Shown here one piece after another: positions 1 to 7,870 of a stretch of DNA of 64,000 nt (the stretch's first letter is position 1; every line of letters starts with the position of its first letter). The notes under the pieces are model-generated. The model did no database searches, was not told where the DNA came from, and worked only from the letters and a program-made list of their open reading frames with translations. A program made the position numbers and the translations under genes. The stretch spans positions 248,001 to 312,000 of IMG/VR virus record IMGVR_UViG_3300037882_003354. The stretch is one strand, 5' to 3'. Source of the DNA: a virus.

Positions 1-1
1 C

Positions 2-250
2 CGACACTATATATTTAAAGCAGTTCCGTATAATACATACTACGCAGGCGATTATGAAATAAATGGGAACGCAAATTATGCTCCCGTGTCCATGGTTACT
101 AGAAGTGATAGGGACGAATCATACATCATTAGTGCTAATAGAAGATCCCAGGATGCAGGTAATGCCAATGTTGGTCTAACTTCCCCAGCGGGCAGTGGAA
201 GTGAAACCCGCCCAAGAAACCTTGCACTATATGCAATTATCAAATATTAA
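2..250 (+). CDS. Tail collar/fibre protein, C-terminal end (partial)
   Basis: The open frame enters from the left edge and ends at TAA 248-250, leaving 82 residues. The end reads G-S-x-S-E-T-R-P-R-N-x-A-L-Y-A-I-I-K-Y. That signature closes phage tail collar domains of short tail fibres and baseplate proteins (SETRPxN...IIKY). The start lies outside the window. The next tail gene follows 14 bases later on the same strand, so this is probably part of a tail-fibre operon. The exact fibre type cannot be told from the fragment. Confidence 0.7.
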   Translation, partial: RHYIFKAVPYNTYYAGDYEINGNANYAPVSMVTRSDRDESYIISANRRSQDAGNANVGLTSPAGSGSETRPRNLALYAIIKY

Positions 251-264
251 ACTGGTTAACAAAC

Positions 265-1476
265 ATGCCTTATATTTTAAATAAAACCAACGGTGCCAAA
301 CTGGCCACAGTGGATGATGGAGCCGCCAATGTCTCAACAAGCCTGACTTTCGTGGGTAGGAATTATTCAGGCTATGGTGAGATTGTAAACGAAAACTTTC
401 TTAAATTACTGGAAAGTTCGGCCAACACCACCGCGCCTGCAAAACCCATTCAAGGACAACTGTGGTTTGACACCAACAACACCAGCCAACGATTGAACGT
501 GTGCCATGACGGCAAGTCTTTCAAGACCCTGGCCAATCTGTTCATACAAAACACCACGCCCGTTACCACCATTCGAGGAGACCTCTGGTGGGATTCTCAA
601 AACAATCAACTCAGGGCGTATAACGGCACTATATTTCAATTAATTGGGCCACCCACCAGTCGTTCGTCAAAATCATCTTGGGATTTTACAGAAGAAGCCA
701 GCACAGCCGATGTCAATACATTTAACCCCATCATAGAGGGACGAATTTCAACCAATGTGGTGGTGGTGGTTTCGGATGACGAATTCAACCCCTTGCAAAC
801 CTCAGAATTACGCCGGTCATTCCCTGTGATCAAACGCGGTGTAACCCTGGCTGGCACAACCAGTACTGGGGTAAGTGCAACTTCAGCGTCAGACGGTTAC
901 ATACTCTGGGGCACGGCAGCCAACGCACTCACAGCCAATGCCAGCGCCACGGTTGATGTGTTGCCCGGTACCACTGGTACATATTATGTTCCCTTGCTAA
1001 ACTCTGTGTCTGGCACAGGATTACCAGTGTTCTCCAGCAGCAACCTCAGCTATGACTACAATACCCGTGTGCTGTCTGCCACAGCCCTGGCGGCCCGATA
1101 TGCCGACCTTGCCGAACGTTATGCGGCTGATGACACATACGAAGAGGGAACTGTGGTGGTGATTGGCGGCGACTTTGAAGTCACGGTCACAACCGAATGT
1201 GCCAGTACAGCGGTGGCAGGCATAGTGAGTAAAAACCCTGCGTATATGATGAATTCTGAGGCTGGAAGTGACCAAACACACCCATATATTGCTCTAAAAG
1301 GCCGAGTTCCATGTAAAATCGTGGGCCAAGTGAACATGGGTGACTTATTGGTTACCAGTGTACACCCAGGGTACGCTTGTGCCTGGCAACCGGGCGACAG
1401 TCCCAATGCAGTCATAGGAAAAGCCCTGAGATCGCAATCCGAGGGCTTTGGGGTAATTGAAGTTCTGGTGGTTTAA
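265..1476 (+). CDS. Tail fibre/virion structural protein with repeated QGxLWFD modules
   Basis: A 403-residue protein. Two related modules lie in the N-terminal third: GQLWFDTNN with a following K-x-L segment (about residues 63-90) and GDLWWDSQN...YNGTIFQLIGPP (about 105-128). These occur in tail-fibre-associated proteins of marine T4-like phages. The C-terminal half (from about residue 280, YADLAERY) has a compact beta-rich domain with VAGIVSKNPAYMMN and ALKGRVPCKIVG. This resembles the trimerising or self-processing end domains of phage fibres. It follows the collar fragment and is convergent with thyA, whose stop codon it overlaps by 4 bases. Likely a virion appendage; its precise position is unknown. 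Confidence 0.6.
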   Translation: MPYILNKTNGAKLATVDDGAANVSTSLTFVGRNYSGYGEIVNENFLKLLESSANTTAPAKPIQGQLWFDTNNTSQRLNVCHDGKSFKTLANLFIQNTTPVTTIRGDLWWDSQNNQLRAYNGTIFQLIGPPTSRSSKSSWDFTEEASTADVNTFNPIIEGRISTNVVVVVSDDEFNPLQTSELRRSFPVIKRGVTLAGTTSTGVSATSASDGYILWGTAANALTANASATVDVLPGTTGTYYVPLLNSVSGTGLPVFSSSNLSYDYNTRVLSATALAARYADLAERYAADDTYEEGTVVVIGGDFEVTVTTECASTAVAGIVSKNPAYMMNSEAGSDQTHPYIALKGRVPCKIVGQVNMGDLLVTSVHPGYACAWQPGDSPNAVIGKALRSQSEGFGVIEVLVV

Positions 1477-2360
1477 ACTGCCATGGGTGCCCGAATGGCA
1501 TCGTGACATTCATAGTCCACCAGTTCAACATCATCCATGCCGAAGTCGGTGATCACTTGAATATCGGCATTCAATTTAAGTGAAGGCAACTTTTTAGGTG
1601 TTCTGGACAGTTGCTCCTTCACCTGGTCCATGTGATTGTTGTAAATGTGTGCATCCCCTACTGACACAATCAAGTCCCCTACCCCCAGGTTACACACCTG
1701 TGCAATCATGTGAGTGAATAATGCGTATGACGCAATATTGAACGGAGCGCCTAATAGCATGTCCGCAGAACGCTGATACATGTGGCAACTGAGCCGCCCA
1801 TTGCTGACGTAAAATTGACTCATCATGTGACATGGTGGCAGGGCCATCAGATCAAGTTCTCCCGGATTCCATGCAGTGATGATGTGCCGTCTGCTGTACG
1901 GATCGTGCTTGATGCCCTCGATTAGTTCAATCAGTTGATCGTGATTCTGCAGAGCCACCTTGTTAATACAGATCAAGGGTTTACGCCACCGCCGCCACTG
2001 CACTCCATATATCCGTCCCAGGTCACCGGCGTGACGTTGTTTGCGTTGTTTGACCCAATAGTCGGCATTCGCGTTGTCGGTCCAGATGGTCTTTTTGTCA
2101 ATGTATCGATTGCCGTAGAGTATCTCTCTGAGTCGATTCTCATCTCCGCTGCCTTCAATGAACCAAAGTAGCTCACTGACCACCGAACGCCAGGCCAACT
2201 TCTTGGTGGTCACTGCGGGGAATCCCTGGTTGAGATCGAATCTCATTTGCAGACCAAAAATACCACGGGTTCCCACCCCCGTTCTATCAGGCCTGTCGTC
2301 ACCGTGCTCCAATATGGATTGCAGGGCATTGAGATATTCGTATTCTGGATGTGAGTTCAT
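1473..2360 (-). CDS. thyA: Thymidylate synthase
   Basis: A 295-residue ThyA-type thymidylate synthase. It methylates dUMP to dTMP using methylene-tetrahydrofolate and supplies phage DNA synthesis. Visible motifs are DRTGVGT near residue 25, the catalytic Cys in LPPCHMMSQFYV, the dUMP-binding YQRSADMLLGAPFN, and the C-terminal APMAV with the usual terminal Val. The length is slightly over E. coli ThyA (264). The start overlaps the stop of the upstream DHFR gene by 4 bases, so the two are translationally coupled. Its product dihydrofolate is recycled by that DHFR, the same pairing as T4 td/frd. Confidence 0.97.
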   Translation of the reverse strand: MNSHPEYEYLNALQSILEHGDDRPDRTGVGTRGIFGLQMRFDLNQGFPAVTTKKLAWRSVVSELLWFIEGSGDENRLREILYGNRYIDKKTIWTDNANADYWVKQRKQRHAGDLGRIYGVQWRRWRKPLICINKVALQNHDQLIELIEGIKHDPYSRRHIITAWNPGELDLMALPPCHMMSQFYVSNGRLSCHMYQRSADMLLGAPFNIASYALFTHMIAQVCNLGVGDLIVSVGDAHIYNNHMDQVKEQLSRTPKKLPSLKLNADIQVITDFGMDDVELVDYECHDAIRAPMAV

Positions 2361-2836
2361 TTGTTGTATTCTTTGATTGAATGGGTTACGGGATCAGTAT
2401 ATGCAGCATGCTCGACAACATTTGTAAAGTTTTGTTTGACATACTTAAAATTAAAATATTTGTCACATGGATAATCTTGATCAATCTCCGTGACATAAAA
2501 TCTGTCCACCAAGTGCATGCAACTATCATACAATGCTTGGCCACCTATAATGAAGACGTCTTTATCTGGGTATAGCCAGTGGCATGCGTCTAATGCATCC
2601 TCTGGAGTCAAGTATCGATGATCTGATCCCTGGCAGTCATGACGGCTGATCACCATGTTAATTCTATTGGGCAATTTTTTACCCAGGCCGTTCCATGTGG
2701 TTGATCCCATGATCACCACATGATGGGTGGTCAATGTTTTAAACCACCGCATGTCATGCACAAGATGAGGCCAGGGCATGGATCCATGAAACCCAATGCC
2801 CTGGCCACGTTCAACTGCTACCATGCAGTTGATCAT
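2357..2836 (-). CDS. folA: Dihydrofolate reductase
   Basis: A 159-residue DHFR, the normal bacterial length. Family motifs are INCMVAVERGQGIGFHGSMPWP (substrate and Met20-loop region), VIMGSTTWNGLGKKLPNR (NADPH binding), and DVFIIGGQALYDSCM (glycine pair before the adenine site). The catalytic acid that sits just after the Met20 loop in E. coli (Asp27) is matched by D28 in LVHDMRWFK. It regenerates tetrahydrofolate consumed by thymidylate synthase, whose gene overlaps the end of this one. The start ATG is directly next to the stop of the 194-residue upstream gene. Confidence 0.95.
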   Translation of the reverse strand: MINCMVAVERGQGIGFHGSMPWPHLVHDMRWFKTLTTHHVVIMGSTTWNGLGKKLPNRINMVISRHDCQGSDHRYLTPEDALDACHWLYPDKDVFIIGGQALYDSCMHLVDRFYVTEIDQDYPCDKYFNFKYVKQNFTNVVEHAAYTDPVTHSIKEYNK

Positions 2837-3420
2837 CAGGCTTGGACGGCAGCCCGCTTGGTTTTAGTCTTGGGCGGGTCCAGCGCATCTGCCTGCTTGC
2901 GAAGATCTTGCGCTTCCTGGAATAACCGATCTGCCTTGGCACGCATGTCCACCGCAGTGGTGGGCTGATCCTCCACCACAGGTTCAATGACGATTGCTTC
3001 AGTAATTGGCTGTTTGGCAGACTTGGTGGCAGGCTTACCATTTTCAGTAATGGCCAGATCCTCCAGGTTGACACCACGTTGTTCAGCAATGATCTTGTTC
3101 AGTTCATCTAATTGAACAGTGGCCTGCGTATTGGGAGTCATCAACACTAAATTAGTGGGAACCTTTTTCAAGTGTCCACGAGTGTGCAAATATTCCAACA
3201 TGTTGCTGCCGTCTGGGAATCGCCGAACGGATAGAATGTCTGCCAACTCGTTGGCGGATTGTGCACTCTCATCTTGAATCAGTGACATGAGTGAATCATG
3301 ATATGAATCAACAAGCCCTTGAGTTCCCACAACAAGTGCGCTCAGGTGGTCTCCGGGAAGTGTACGGTAGACCACCACAACCTTGGCGCTGTTGTTTTTC
3401 ATTTTTCCCACATGTTTCAT
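2836..3420 (-). CDS. Conserved phage protein, unknown function
   Basis: A 194-residue soluble protein with a good Shine-Dalgarno (AGGAG) 7 bases before ATG 3420. The N-terminal two-thirds looks globular (VVVVYRTLPGDHLSALVVGT, then LVLMTPNTQATVQLDELNKII). The C-terminal 60 residues are low-complexity and charged, ending in a predicted coiled segment and a Lys-rich tail (KTKTKRAAVQA). No catalytic motif is recognised. It is the first gene of a small cluster feeding into DHFR and thymidylate synthase, and the basic tail hints at nucleic-acid or protein binding (inference only). Confidence 0.7.
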   Translation of the reverse strand: MKHVGKMKNNSAKVVVVYRTLPGDHLSALVVGTQGLVDSYHDSLMSLIQDESAQSANELADILSVRRFPDGSNMLEYLHTRGHLKKVPTNLVLMTPNTQATVQLDELNKIIAEQRGVNLEDLAITENGKPATKSAKQPITEAIVIEPVVEDQPTTAVDMRAKADRLFQEAQDLRKQADALDPPKTKTKRAAVQA

Positions 3421-3432
3421 GTGAATCTCCTA

Positions 3433-3654
3433 TTAAGCTTCAGGTGCTTGATCTGCAGGCGGTGCCACTGCGTTTAAAAATGCATTGATACGATCAAATG
3501 TTGCGCCCACGGCGCTGACTTCGGCCGCACCAAATGCACCACGGCGAACGGCCATGTCCACAATAGTACGCAAATTTTTAAGATCGTTGATGCTGAGTTC
3601 TGGGGCAGCAGCGCCTTCGGCGGATTCGACTTGAGGTTGTTCTTGATTTTCCAT
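3433..3654 (-). CDS. Small conserved phage protein
   Basis: A 73-residue acidic protein. The central segment LSINDLKNLRTIVDMAVRRGAFGAAEVSAVG, followed by a helix ending in FLNAV, is one I recognise from many T4-like cyanophages and pelagic phages, always as hypothetical. The ends are Ala/Pro/Glu-rich and probably disordered. The spacing to both neighbours is only a few bases. Function unknown; a small helical adaptor is the most that can be inferred. Confidence 0.75.
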   Translation of the reverse strand: MENQEQPQVESAEGAAAPELSINDLKNLRTIVDMAVRRGAFGAAEVSAVGATFDRINAFLNAVAPPADQAPEA

Positions 3655-3655
3655 T

Positions 3656-3961
3656 TTAAAATAACTCCTTGGTGTTGTTGTTTATGTAAGGGCATCCCAG
3701 CAGCAACAGGGTGATCTCCCTGCCGTCTTCCAGGCCGATTTCAATAACTTCTTTAATTTTATTATCTTGATCGATCATAACAGATTGTTTGATGCCATAT
3801 CTACTATTTAAGTTGTAGTTAATCCACTGTGTTAGAAATTTGATATCTACCAGCGGTCCAATTCGGACTGTGGTAAAGTGCGCTGGAATAAATTTTAACC
3901 TTCTCAATTTCAGCACACCCAGTGGGTTAACTTCACCTTTATTTAGCGACATTATATACAC
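3656..3961 (-). CDS. Hypothetical protein
   Basis: 101 residues from ATG 3961; an in-frame ATG at 3952 (MSLNKGEV) would give 98 residues. Neither has a clear Shine-Dalgarno. The middle is basic and aromatic with a predicted alpha/beta mix (LRRLKFIPAHFTTVRIGPLVDIKFLTQWINYNL), and the end is acidic and hydrophobic (EIGLEDGREITLLLLG). No family is recognised. A TATAAATA box at 3965-3972 on this strand lies directly upstream but also codes the end of the VWA gene, so it may be chance. Confidence 0.6.
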   Translation of the reverse strand: MYIMSLNKGEVNPLGVLKLRRLKFIPAHFTTVRIGPLVDIKFLTQWINYNLNSRYGIKQSVMIDQDNKIKEVIEIGLEDGREITLLLLGCPYINNNTKELF

Positions 3962-3963
3962 AC

Positions 3964-5220
3964 TTATTTATAATAGGCCGTCTGTCCGAACGGCGAAACA
4001 ATGTTTTCATTACCGTGGATGACAAACAATGCTTCGCAGTAGTTTTCATCTCCCCAGCTACCGGACGGATATCCGTCAGTGAACATGATGAACCGCTTGG
4101 GCTCGATTCCCTGCTCCTTCATGAAGGTATAGTTGACATCAAAGTCAGTACCACCACCACCCATGCAGGTATAGTCGTCAATTTCGTCAGCATTGTCGCT
4201 GGTAAATTGCTTGTATCCATAAACTTGCGTGTCGAACGTCCACAAGTCCAACTTGAAGTCTGTGTATTCTTCCATGATGCCCTTGACCTCTGTCAGAAAG
4301 TCCTTGGCCATGGCATCCGAAATGCTTCCACTCATGTCGATTGACACCGACACGTCGATGGTTTCTTCGTTCATCAGGCCGGGCAGGATGGCACCACAAT
4401 GTTGACTCTTACGATTGGGGCGGCTGAAACTGAAGTTGCTCTTGACGATACTCTGGATGTTCATGCGCAGCATCTGGCGCCAATCCATCTTGGGCTCAGT
4501 AAAGTTTTGGATCATTCGAGCCACGCCTACTGGCACACGGCCAGCGCCCGCAGCCTGAGATGCAGCCACCATGGCCTCTTTGATCTCATCGCGGATCTTC
4601 TTCTTTTCTTCAGCAGTGAGCCGTGGGCGGCCCTTGCCTTTTCCGTTTTCGTCCTCACCGTCGTCACCTTCACTATCGCCTTCACCGTCCAGGTGCTCGT
4701 CCAACAATTCTCCCAGTGTGGACAGGTCAATCTTGTCAGCCTTGTCGTAGACGTCGTCGTAAATTTCTTCGTAGCTCTTGCCGCGATATTGGTTGTCCTG
4801 ATAGATCTTGATCCAATTGGGCACCAGTCCAATGCGTTCGTCCACCAGGATTTGGTTGGTTGCATAGTCAGCAGCAATATTACTCAGCACTGGATCACGT
4901 TCACCGCGGCGACCCATGTGATCGAATACATTGTGCAGGACTTCGTGTGCGAAGCCAAATTCAGCCTCCTTGGGCTTGAGTTTGTTGACAAAGTCGTTAT
5001 TGTAATAAAAATTACGGCCGTCCGTGGCCAGGGTGGCACACCAGTCGGATGCATCAACCAATTGCAGACGTGTGGCCAGGTTGCCGAAAAAGGGATGGCG
5101 CAACAGCAAACCCACTCGCGCAGTGATCAACTTTTCCACAATCTTGTTCTTTTCAGCCTGGCTGTATTCCTTGCTGATCGTCGCCTTTTTAACTTTTTCA
5201 GTCTTCATTACTGCTGACAT
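3964..5220 (-). CDS. VWA-domain metallopeptidase-like protein (DUF2201 type)
   Basis: A 418-residue two-domain protein. Residues 90-101 hold a zinc-protease-like HExxH (HEVLH at 92-96, another His at 101). Residues about 180-200 are an acidic Gly/Asp/Glu linker. Residues about 288-418 form a von Willebrand A domain with an intact MIDAS motif (D295-x-S297-x-S299) and a Gly-rich GGGGTDF loop. The family pairs with MoxR-type AAA+ ATPases, and a MoxR gene lies immediately upstream on the same strand. In MoxR/VWA pairs the ATPase is thought to remodel a target chosen by the VWA partner. Whether the HExxH site is active is unknown. It has its own sigma70 promoter. Confidence 0.85.
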   Translation of the reverse strand: MSAVMKTEKVKKATISKEYSQAEKNKIVEKLITARVGLLLRHPFFGNLATRLQLVDASDWCATLATDGRNFYYNNDFVNKLKPKEAEFGFAHEVLHNVFDHMGRRGERDPVLSNIAADYATNQILVDERIGLVPNWIKIYQDNQYRGKSYEEIYDDVYDKADKIDLSTLGELLDEHLDGEGDSEGDDGEDENGKGKGRPRLTAEEKKKIRDEIKEAMVAASQAAGAGRVPVGVARMIQNFTEPKMDWRQMLRMNIQSIVKSNFSFSRPNRKSQHCGAILPGLMNEETIDVSVSIDMSGSISDAMAKDFLTEVKGIMEEYTDFKLDLWTFDTQVYGYKQFTSDNADEIDDYTCMGGGGTDFDVNYTFMKEQGIEPKRFIMFTDGYPSGSWGDENYCEALFVIHGNENIVSPFGQTAYYK

Positions 5221-5248
5221 GGTGTCTCCTTGTTAGTTGCTATGCACT

Positions 5249-5277
5249 ATTATACACTGATTTATCGGAGTAGTCAA
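5249..5277 (-). promoter_or_regulatory. Sigma70-type promoter for the VWA gene
   Basis: On the minus strand TTGACT (5277-5272), a 17-base spacer and TATAAT (5254-5249). The -10 box is exact consensus and the -35 has one mismatch. It lies about 30 bases before ATG 5220, leaving room for the Shine-Dalgarno AAGGAG just before the start. It matches the pattern of the other early promoters in the window. Confidence 0.8.
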
Positions 5278-5282
5278 TGGAA

Positions 5283-5300
5283 ACGGGCATCACTGCCCGT
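5283..5300 (-). terminator. Possible intrinsic terminator after the MoxR gene
   Basis: A perfect 7-bp GC-rich stem (ACGGGCA / TGCCCGT) with a 4-base loop sits 6 bases past the MoxR stop codon. On the minus strand it is followed by TTTCC, a weak U-tract. The VWA promoter -35 box follows almost at once, so the element would insulate the two genes. Confidence 0.5.
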
Positions 5301-5305
5301 TAGGT

Positions 5306-6385
5306 TTATTCCATGGCCTGGATAATGTATTTTCCATACTTGTCATGGAAGCGATCGAAGTGCTTGAGCTTGGAAGCATCGAACGGCAACTGATAGTTGG
5401 TCAGTGCCACCTTGGCACCCATGACCACAAGTTCAGTGGGGAAGTTGTCCATCAGGAACTTGAAGAAATTGTCTGCCATGATGTCCCAACCCTTGACCTT
5501 CTTCTGATCTGCACTCTGCAGTTCGTAGCACAGGCTAATGGTCAATGAGTACATGGCGGAAATTTCCTTGATGACAATCTTGTCCACCTTGCCAGACAGA
5601 ATGTCTTCTGGATTGGGCATCTGCTTGGCCACCTTGCGGTGCGCCATGAACTTGACAGCCAGGCCTTCGCCAACTGCACCTGCCACCAGATCAGTCAGTG
5701 TGTTATCGTCAAGATCGTCGTCGTGCAGCAGGTCGCTGACGAAACTCCAGCTACGCGGAGTAGCGAATGCACGGCTGGAGCTCTTGGGATCGAAGTCGTA
5801 CAGATCTTGCTTGGCAAAACCCACATAGCCCACCACTTGATCGTGGATGGTGTTCTTGACGGCCCACTCTTGCCAGTCTTCAAAGTCGGTCTTGAGCTCC
5901 AAGTGGACGAAACGATTGGCCAGGGGAGCCGGCATGCGGTAGGTCACGCCCTTGTCGGCCTCTCGGTTGCCTGCTGCCACAATGCTCACGCCCTTGGGCA
6001 AACGGTAAGTGCCCACGCCACGGTTGAGAATCAACTGGAATGCTGCCGCCTGCGTGGCAGGAGCGGCGCTGTTCAACTCATCCAGGAACAGGATGGCGGT
6101 GGAATCCTCATCAGTAGGAAGTTCTGCCGGCGGCGCCCAGGTCATGGTGCCCGAATCGCTGTTGTAATAGGGGATGCCCTTGATGTCAGTGGGTTCCCAC
6201 AGGCTCAGACGAACGTCAATGACATCACGGCCTTGCTCGTCACCCAACTGCTTGACGATGTCGCTCTTGCCGATGCCAGGAGGCCCCCACATGAACACAG
6301 GACGCTGAATCTTCAGGCACTTGCGGATGCTCCGCTTGGCTTCGTTGGGAGTTACGGTGCGATTTGAGGAAATTTTCTCTGCCAT
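5306..6385 (-). CDS. MoxR-family AAA+ ATPase
   Basis: A 359-residue single-AAA+ protein. Walker A is GPPGIGKSD (about residues 35-43) and Walker B is ILFLDELNSA (about 99-108). Sensor 1 lies in VSIVAAGNRE, and an arginine-rich region (MPAPLANRFVHLEL) matches the MoxR/dynein-like subgroup. MoxR ATPases act as chaperones for assembly or metal insertion with VWA partners. The VWA-metallopeptidase gene lies downstream on the same strand. Adjacent MoxR and VWA genes also occur in T4-like cyanophages, always without a defined substrate. It has its own promoter. Confidence 0.88.
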   Translation of the reverse strand: MAEKISSNRTVTPNEAKRSIRKCLKIQRPVFMWGPPGIGKSDIVKQLGDEQGRDVIDVRLSLWEPTDIKGIPYYNSDSGTMTWAPPAELPTDEDSTAILFLDELNSAAPATQAAAFQLILNRGVGTYRLPKGVSIVAAGNREADKGVTYRMPAPLANRFVHLELKTDFEDWQEWAVKNTIHDQVVGYVGFAKQDLYDFDPKSSSRAFATPRSWSFVSDLLHDDDLDDNTLTDLVAGAVGEGLAVKFMAHRKVAKQMPNPEDILSGKVDKIVIKEISAMYSLTISLCYELQSADQKKVKGWDIMADNFFKFLMDNFPTELVVMGAKVALTNYQLPFDASKLKHFDRFHDKYGKYIIQAME

Positions 6386-6446
6386 GATAACTTTCTAAGT
6401 AGTGTGTTAGGGATATATTGAACACCATCTGCATCAATATGTATAT

Positions 6447-6475
6447 ATTGTACAGGAAAATCATCAGAATGTCAA
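6447..6475 (-). promoter_or_regulatory. Sigma70-type promoter for the MoxR gene
   Basis: On the minus strand TTGACA (6475-6470), a 17-base spacer and TACAAT (6452-6447), about 60 bases before ATG 6385. The -35 is exact consensus and the -10 has one mismatch. The -35 box overlaps the last codons of the upstream gene, which ends at 6472. Confidence 0.75.
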
Positions 6476-6849
6476 GCAGCCAGCCGTTCTGCCTTGGCTG
6501 AAATAAACTTTTTAAGATTGCCGGAGAACAGAATCAGTTGAACAGCCATCTTCTCTCCGAACACATATACTGACGTATTAGTGATGTAGAACGGGCAGTC
6601 CATGAGTCGATCCAGTTGGATGACAAAATGATTGTTCAAATCCAATGCACCCTCCAGATCGATTCGGTAAGATTTAACACCGGCCAGGGCCAGTGCATCA
6701 AAACCATCATCTGTCAGTCTCAGTCCACCACGTGGTTTTTTACGGCAACTGAACCACCATGCTCCTTGTGCCTGTCGAATGTCTTTCTCAGACGCGGTGG
6801 GATTTAATATTTCAAGAACCTTGCAGGTGAGTTCATCCTTGAGATTCAT
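6472..6849 (-). CDS. Hypothetical protein
   Basis: 125 residues, with a GGAGAA Shine-Dalgarno before ATG 6849. The N-terminus is helical (MNLKDELTCKVLEIL). The middle has a W-W-F-S-C-R-K-K segment and a beta-rich stretch (GALDLNNHFVIQLDRLMDCPFYI), with an Ala-rich basic C-terminus. No family is recognised. It is followed closely by two more small genes of the same kind, in the part of the genome where T4-like phages keep small RNase H-linked genes. Confidence 0.65.
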   Translation of the reverse strand: MNLKDELTCKVLEILNPTASEKDIRQAQGAWWFSCRKKPRGGLRLTDDGFDALALAGVKSYRIDLEGALDLNNHFVIQLDRLMDCPFYITNTSVYVFGEKMAVQLILFSGNLKKFISAKAERLAA

Positions 6850-7132
6850 TGCCCAGTTTTTCTCCGGTAGTTAATTTATAAACGGAAAAATCAGAGGAAT
6901 CATACATCTTGTTGAGTTTTTCGGCAAGATTTATTGCATGACCTTCATTGGAAAAACTGACTTTTTTATATTTTGGAGTTGCTTGATTGCCGATCAGACT
7001 GCCGGTTTTCAAATTAATGGGTCGGTTTTTATAAAATACTGCCCAGATGGCATCAGCTGCTAATACCTGTTCAGTTTTGTAATTTTTTTTATTGGTAATT
7101 TCCAATAAAATTTTCGGTTTGGGTCTTGGCAT
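6833..7132 (-). CDS. Hypothetical basic protein
   Basis: 99 residues from ATG 7132, chosen because GGAGAG lies 8 bases upstream. An upstream ATG at 7186 in the same frame would give 117 residues but overlaps the preceding gene. The protein is Lys-rich (PRPKPKILLEITNKKNYKTE) with a hydrophobic A-I-W-A-V-F-Y core and resembles small nucleic-acid-binding folds only in charge. Its end overlaps the next gene's start by 17 bases. Confidence 0.6.
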   Translation of the reverse strand: MPRPKPKILLEITNKKNYKTEQVLAADAIWAVFYKNRPINLKTGSLIGNQATPKYKKVSFSNEGHAINLAEKLNKMYDSSDFSVYKLTTGEKLGNESQG

Positions 7133-7169
7133 ATACGGCTCTCCGGCAGCTCGTATATTTAGCGGAATC

Positions 7170-7394
7170 TCAGAAATCGCCGCCATCCATCTTAATTTCC
7201 ACGGTATTTGACGATTGTGCAGCAGATAGCAGTTGTTCCAGCTCTCCGTTGAGACGGGTCATTACTACCGACAGACTGTTCTGTAGATCGGTGACTTCTT
7301 TTATGGAAAAAGCCACAGTTTTTTGATTGGTTTTGATGGCGACCCTGGCTTTGTCCAGGAAATCTTCGATGGGCACGGTGTTCAGTTGTTTCAT
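7170..7394 (-). CDS. Small hypothetical protein
   Basis: 74 residues, mostly predicted helix with heptad-like spacing (VTDLQNSLSVVMTRLNGELEQLLSAAQ), so a short coiled coil is likely. It ends with an acidic tail. The start overlaps the stop of the upstream gene by 4 bases. Function unknown. Confidence 0.6.
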   Translation of the reverse strand: MKQLNTVPIEDFLDKARVAIKTNQKTVAFSIKEVTDLQNSLSVVMTRLNGELEQLLSAAQSSNTVEIKMDGGDF

Positions 7395-7870
7395 GGTTTG
7401 TTGAGTAAGTTTAATTCTGACTTCATTTCGCCTTCATTTTTGAAGGGTCCATGGAATGGGTAGCGTTCCAGTGTGATTAATTTTGGACAGAAACTTTTCA
7501 GCCAGCCCTTTCTAAATTTGATCACATAGTATCCGGCACAATATTGACTCTTGCTTTTGGCGCTTTTGGTATATAGCGGCAGTTTCTTTTTTATACTGTA
7601 CACAGGATTATAGGGCTTGGAACCACATGGAAAGTCATATATCATGAGGAGAGTACCATCGTCGGGACAGGTGCTATCCATGTTGGCCTCAAAACTAGCA
7701 ATATCAAATTTAGTCTTGATTTCAGACAGTGTTGCAGCCCCTGTTACCTTTTGACCACGGCTCCAGAACACATAGCCTTTTTTAACCTTGGATATGGATC
7801 CAATCTTTTCTTGATTGGATTTAACCAACCATTCCTTGTTGGGAATCAATACTTTGGCATTTGAACTCAC
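7391..7870 (-). CDS. Hypothetical protein, GTG start
   Basis: 159 residues if translation begins at GTG 7870, which shares bases with the TGA stop of RNase H (a GTGA overlap). The frame is open further upstream to an ATG at 7948, but that would run 82 bases into RNase H, so the GTG is preferred. The protein is basic and aromatic (KKGYVFWSRGQKVTGAATLSEI near residue 40, then IMxxYDFPCGSKPYNPVYSIKKKLPLY). No family recognised. Confidence 0.65.
   Translation of the reverse strand: MSSNAKVLIPNKEWLVKSNQEKIGSISKVKKGYVFWSRGQKVTGAATLSEIKTKFDIASFEANMDSTCPDDGTLLMIYDFPCGSKPYNPVYSIKKKLPLYTKSAKSKSQYCAGYYVIKFRKGWLKSFCPKLITLERYPFHGPFKNEGEMKSELNLLNKP

Noticed and set aside
3965-3972. Perfect TATAAATA box on the minus strand
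   Set aside because: It overlaps the end of the VWA gene (codons for Tyr-Lys-stop) and sits too near the next ATG to give a leader.
4399-5217. Plus-strand open frame of 272 codons
   Set aside because: Antisense to the VWA gene, no recognised motif, no ribosome site.
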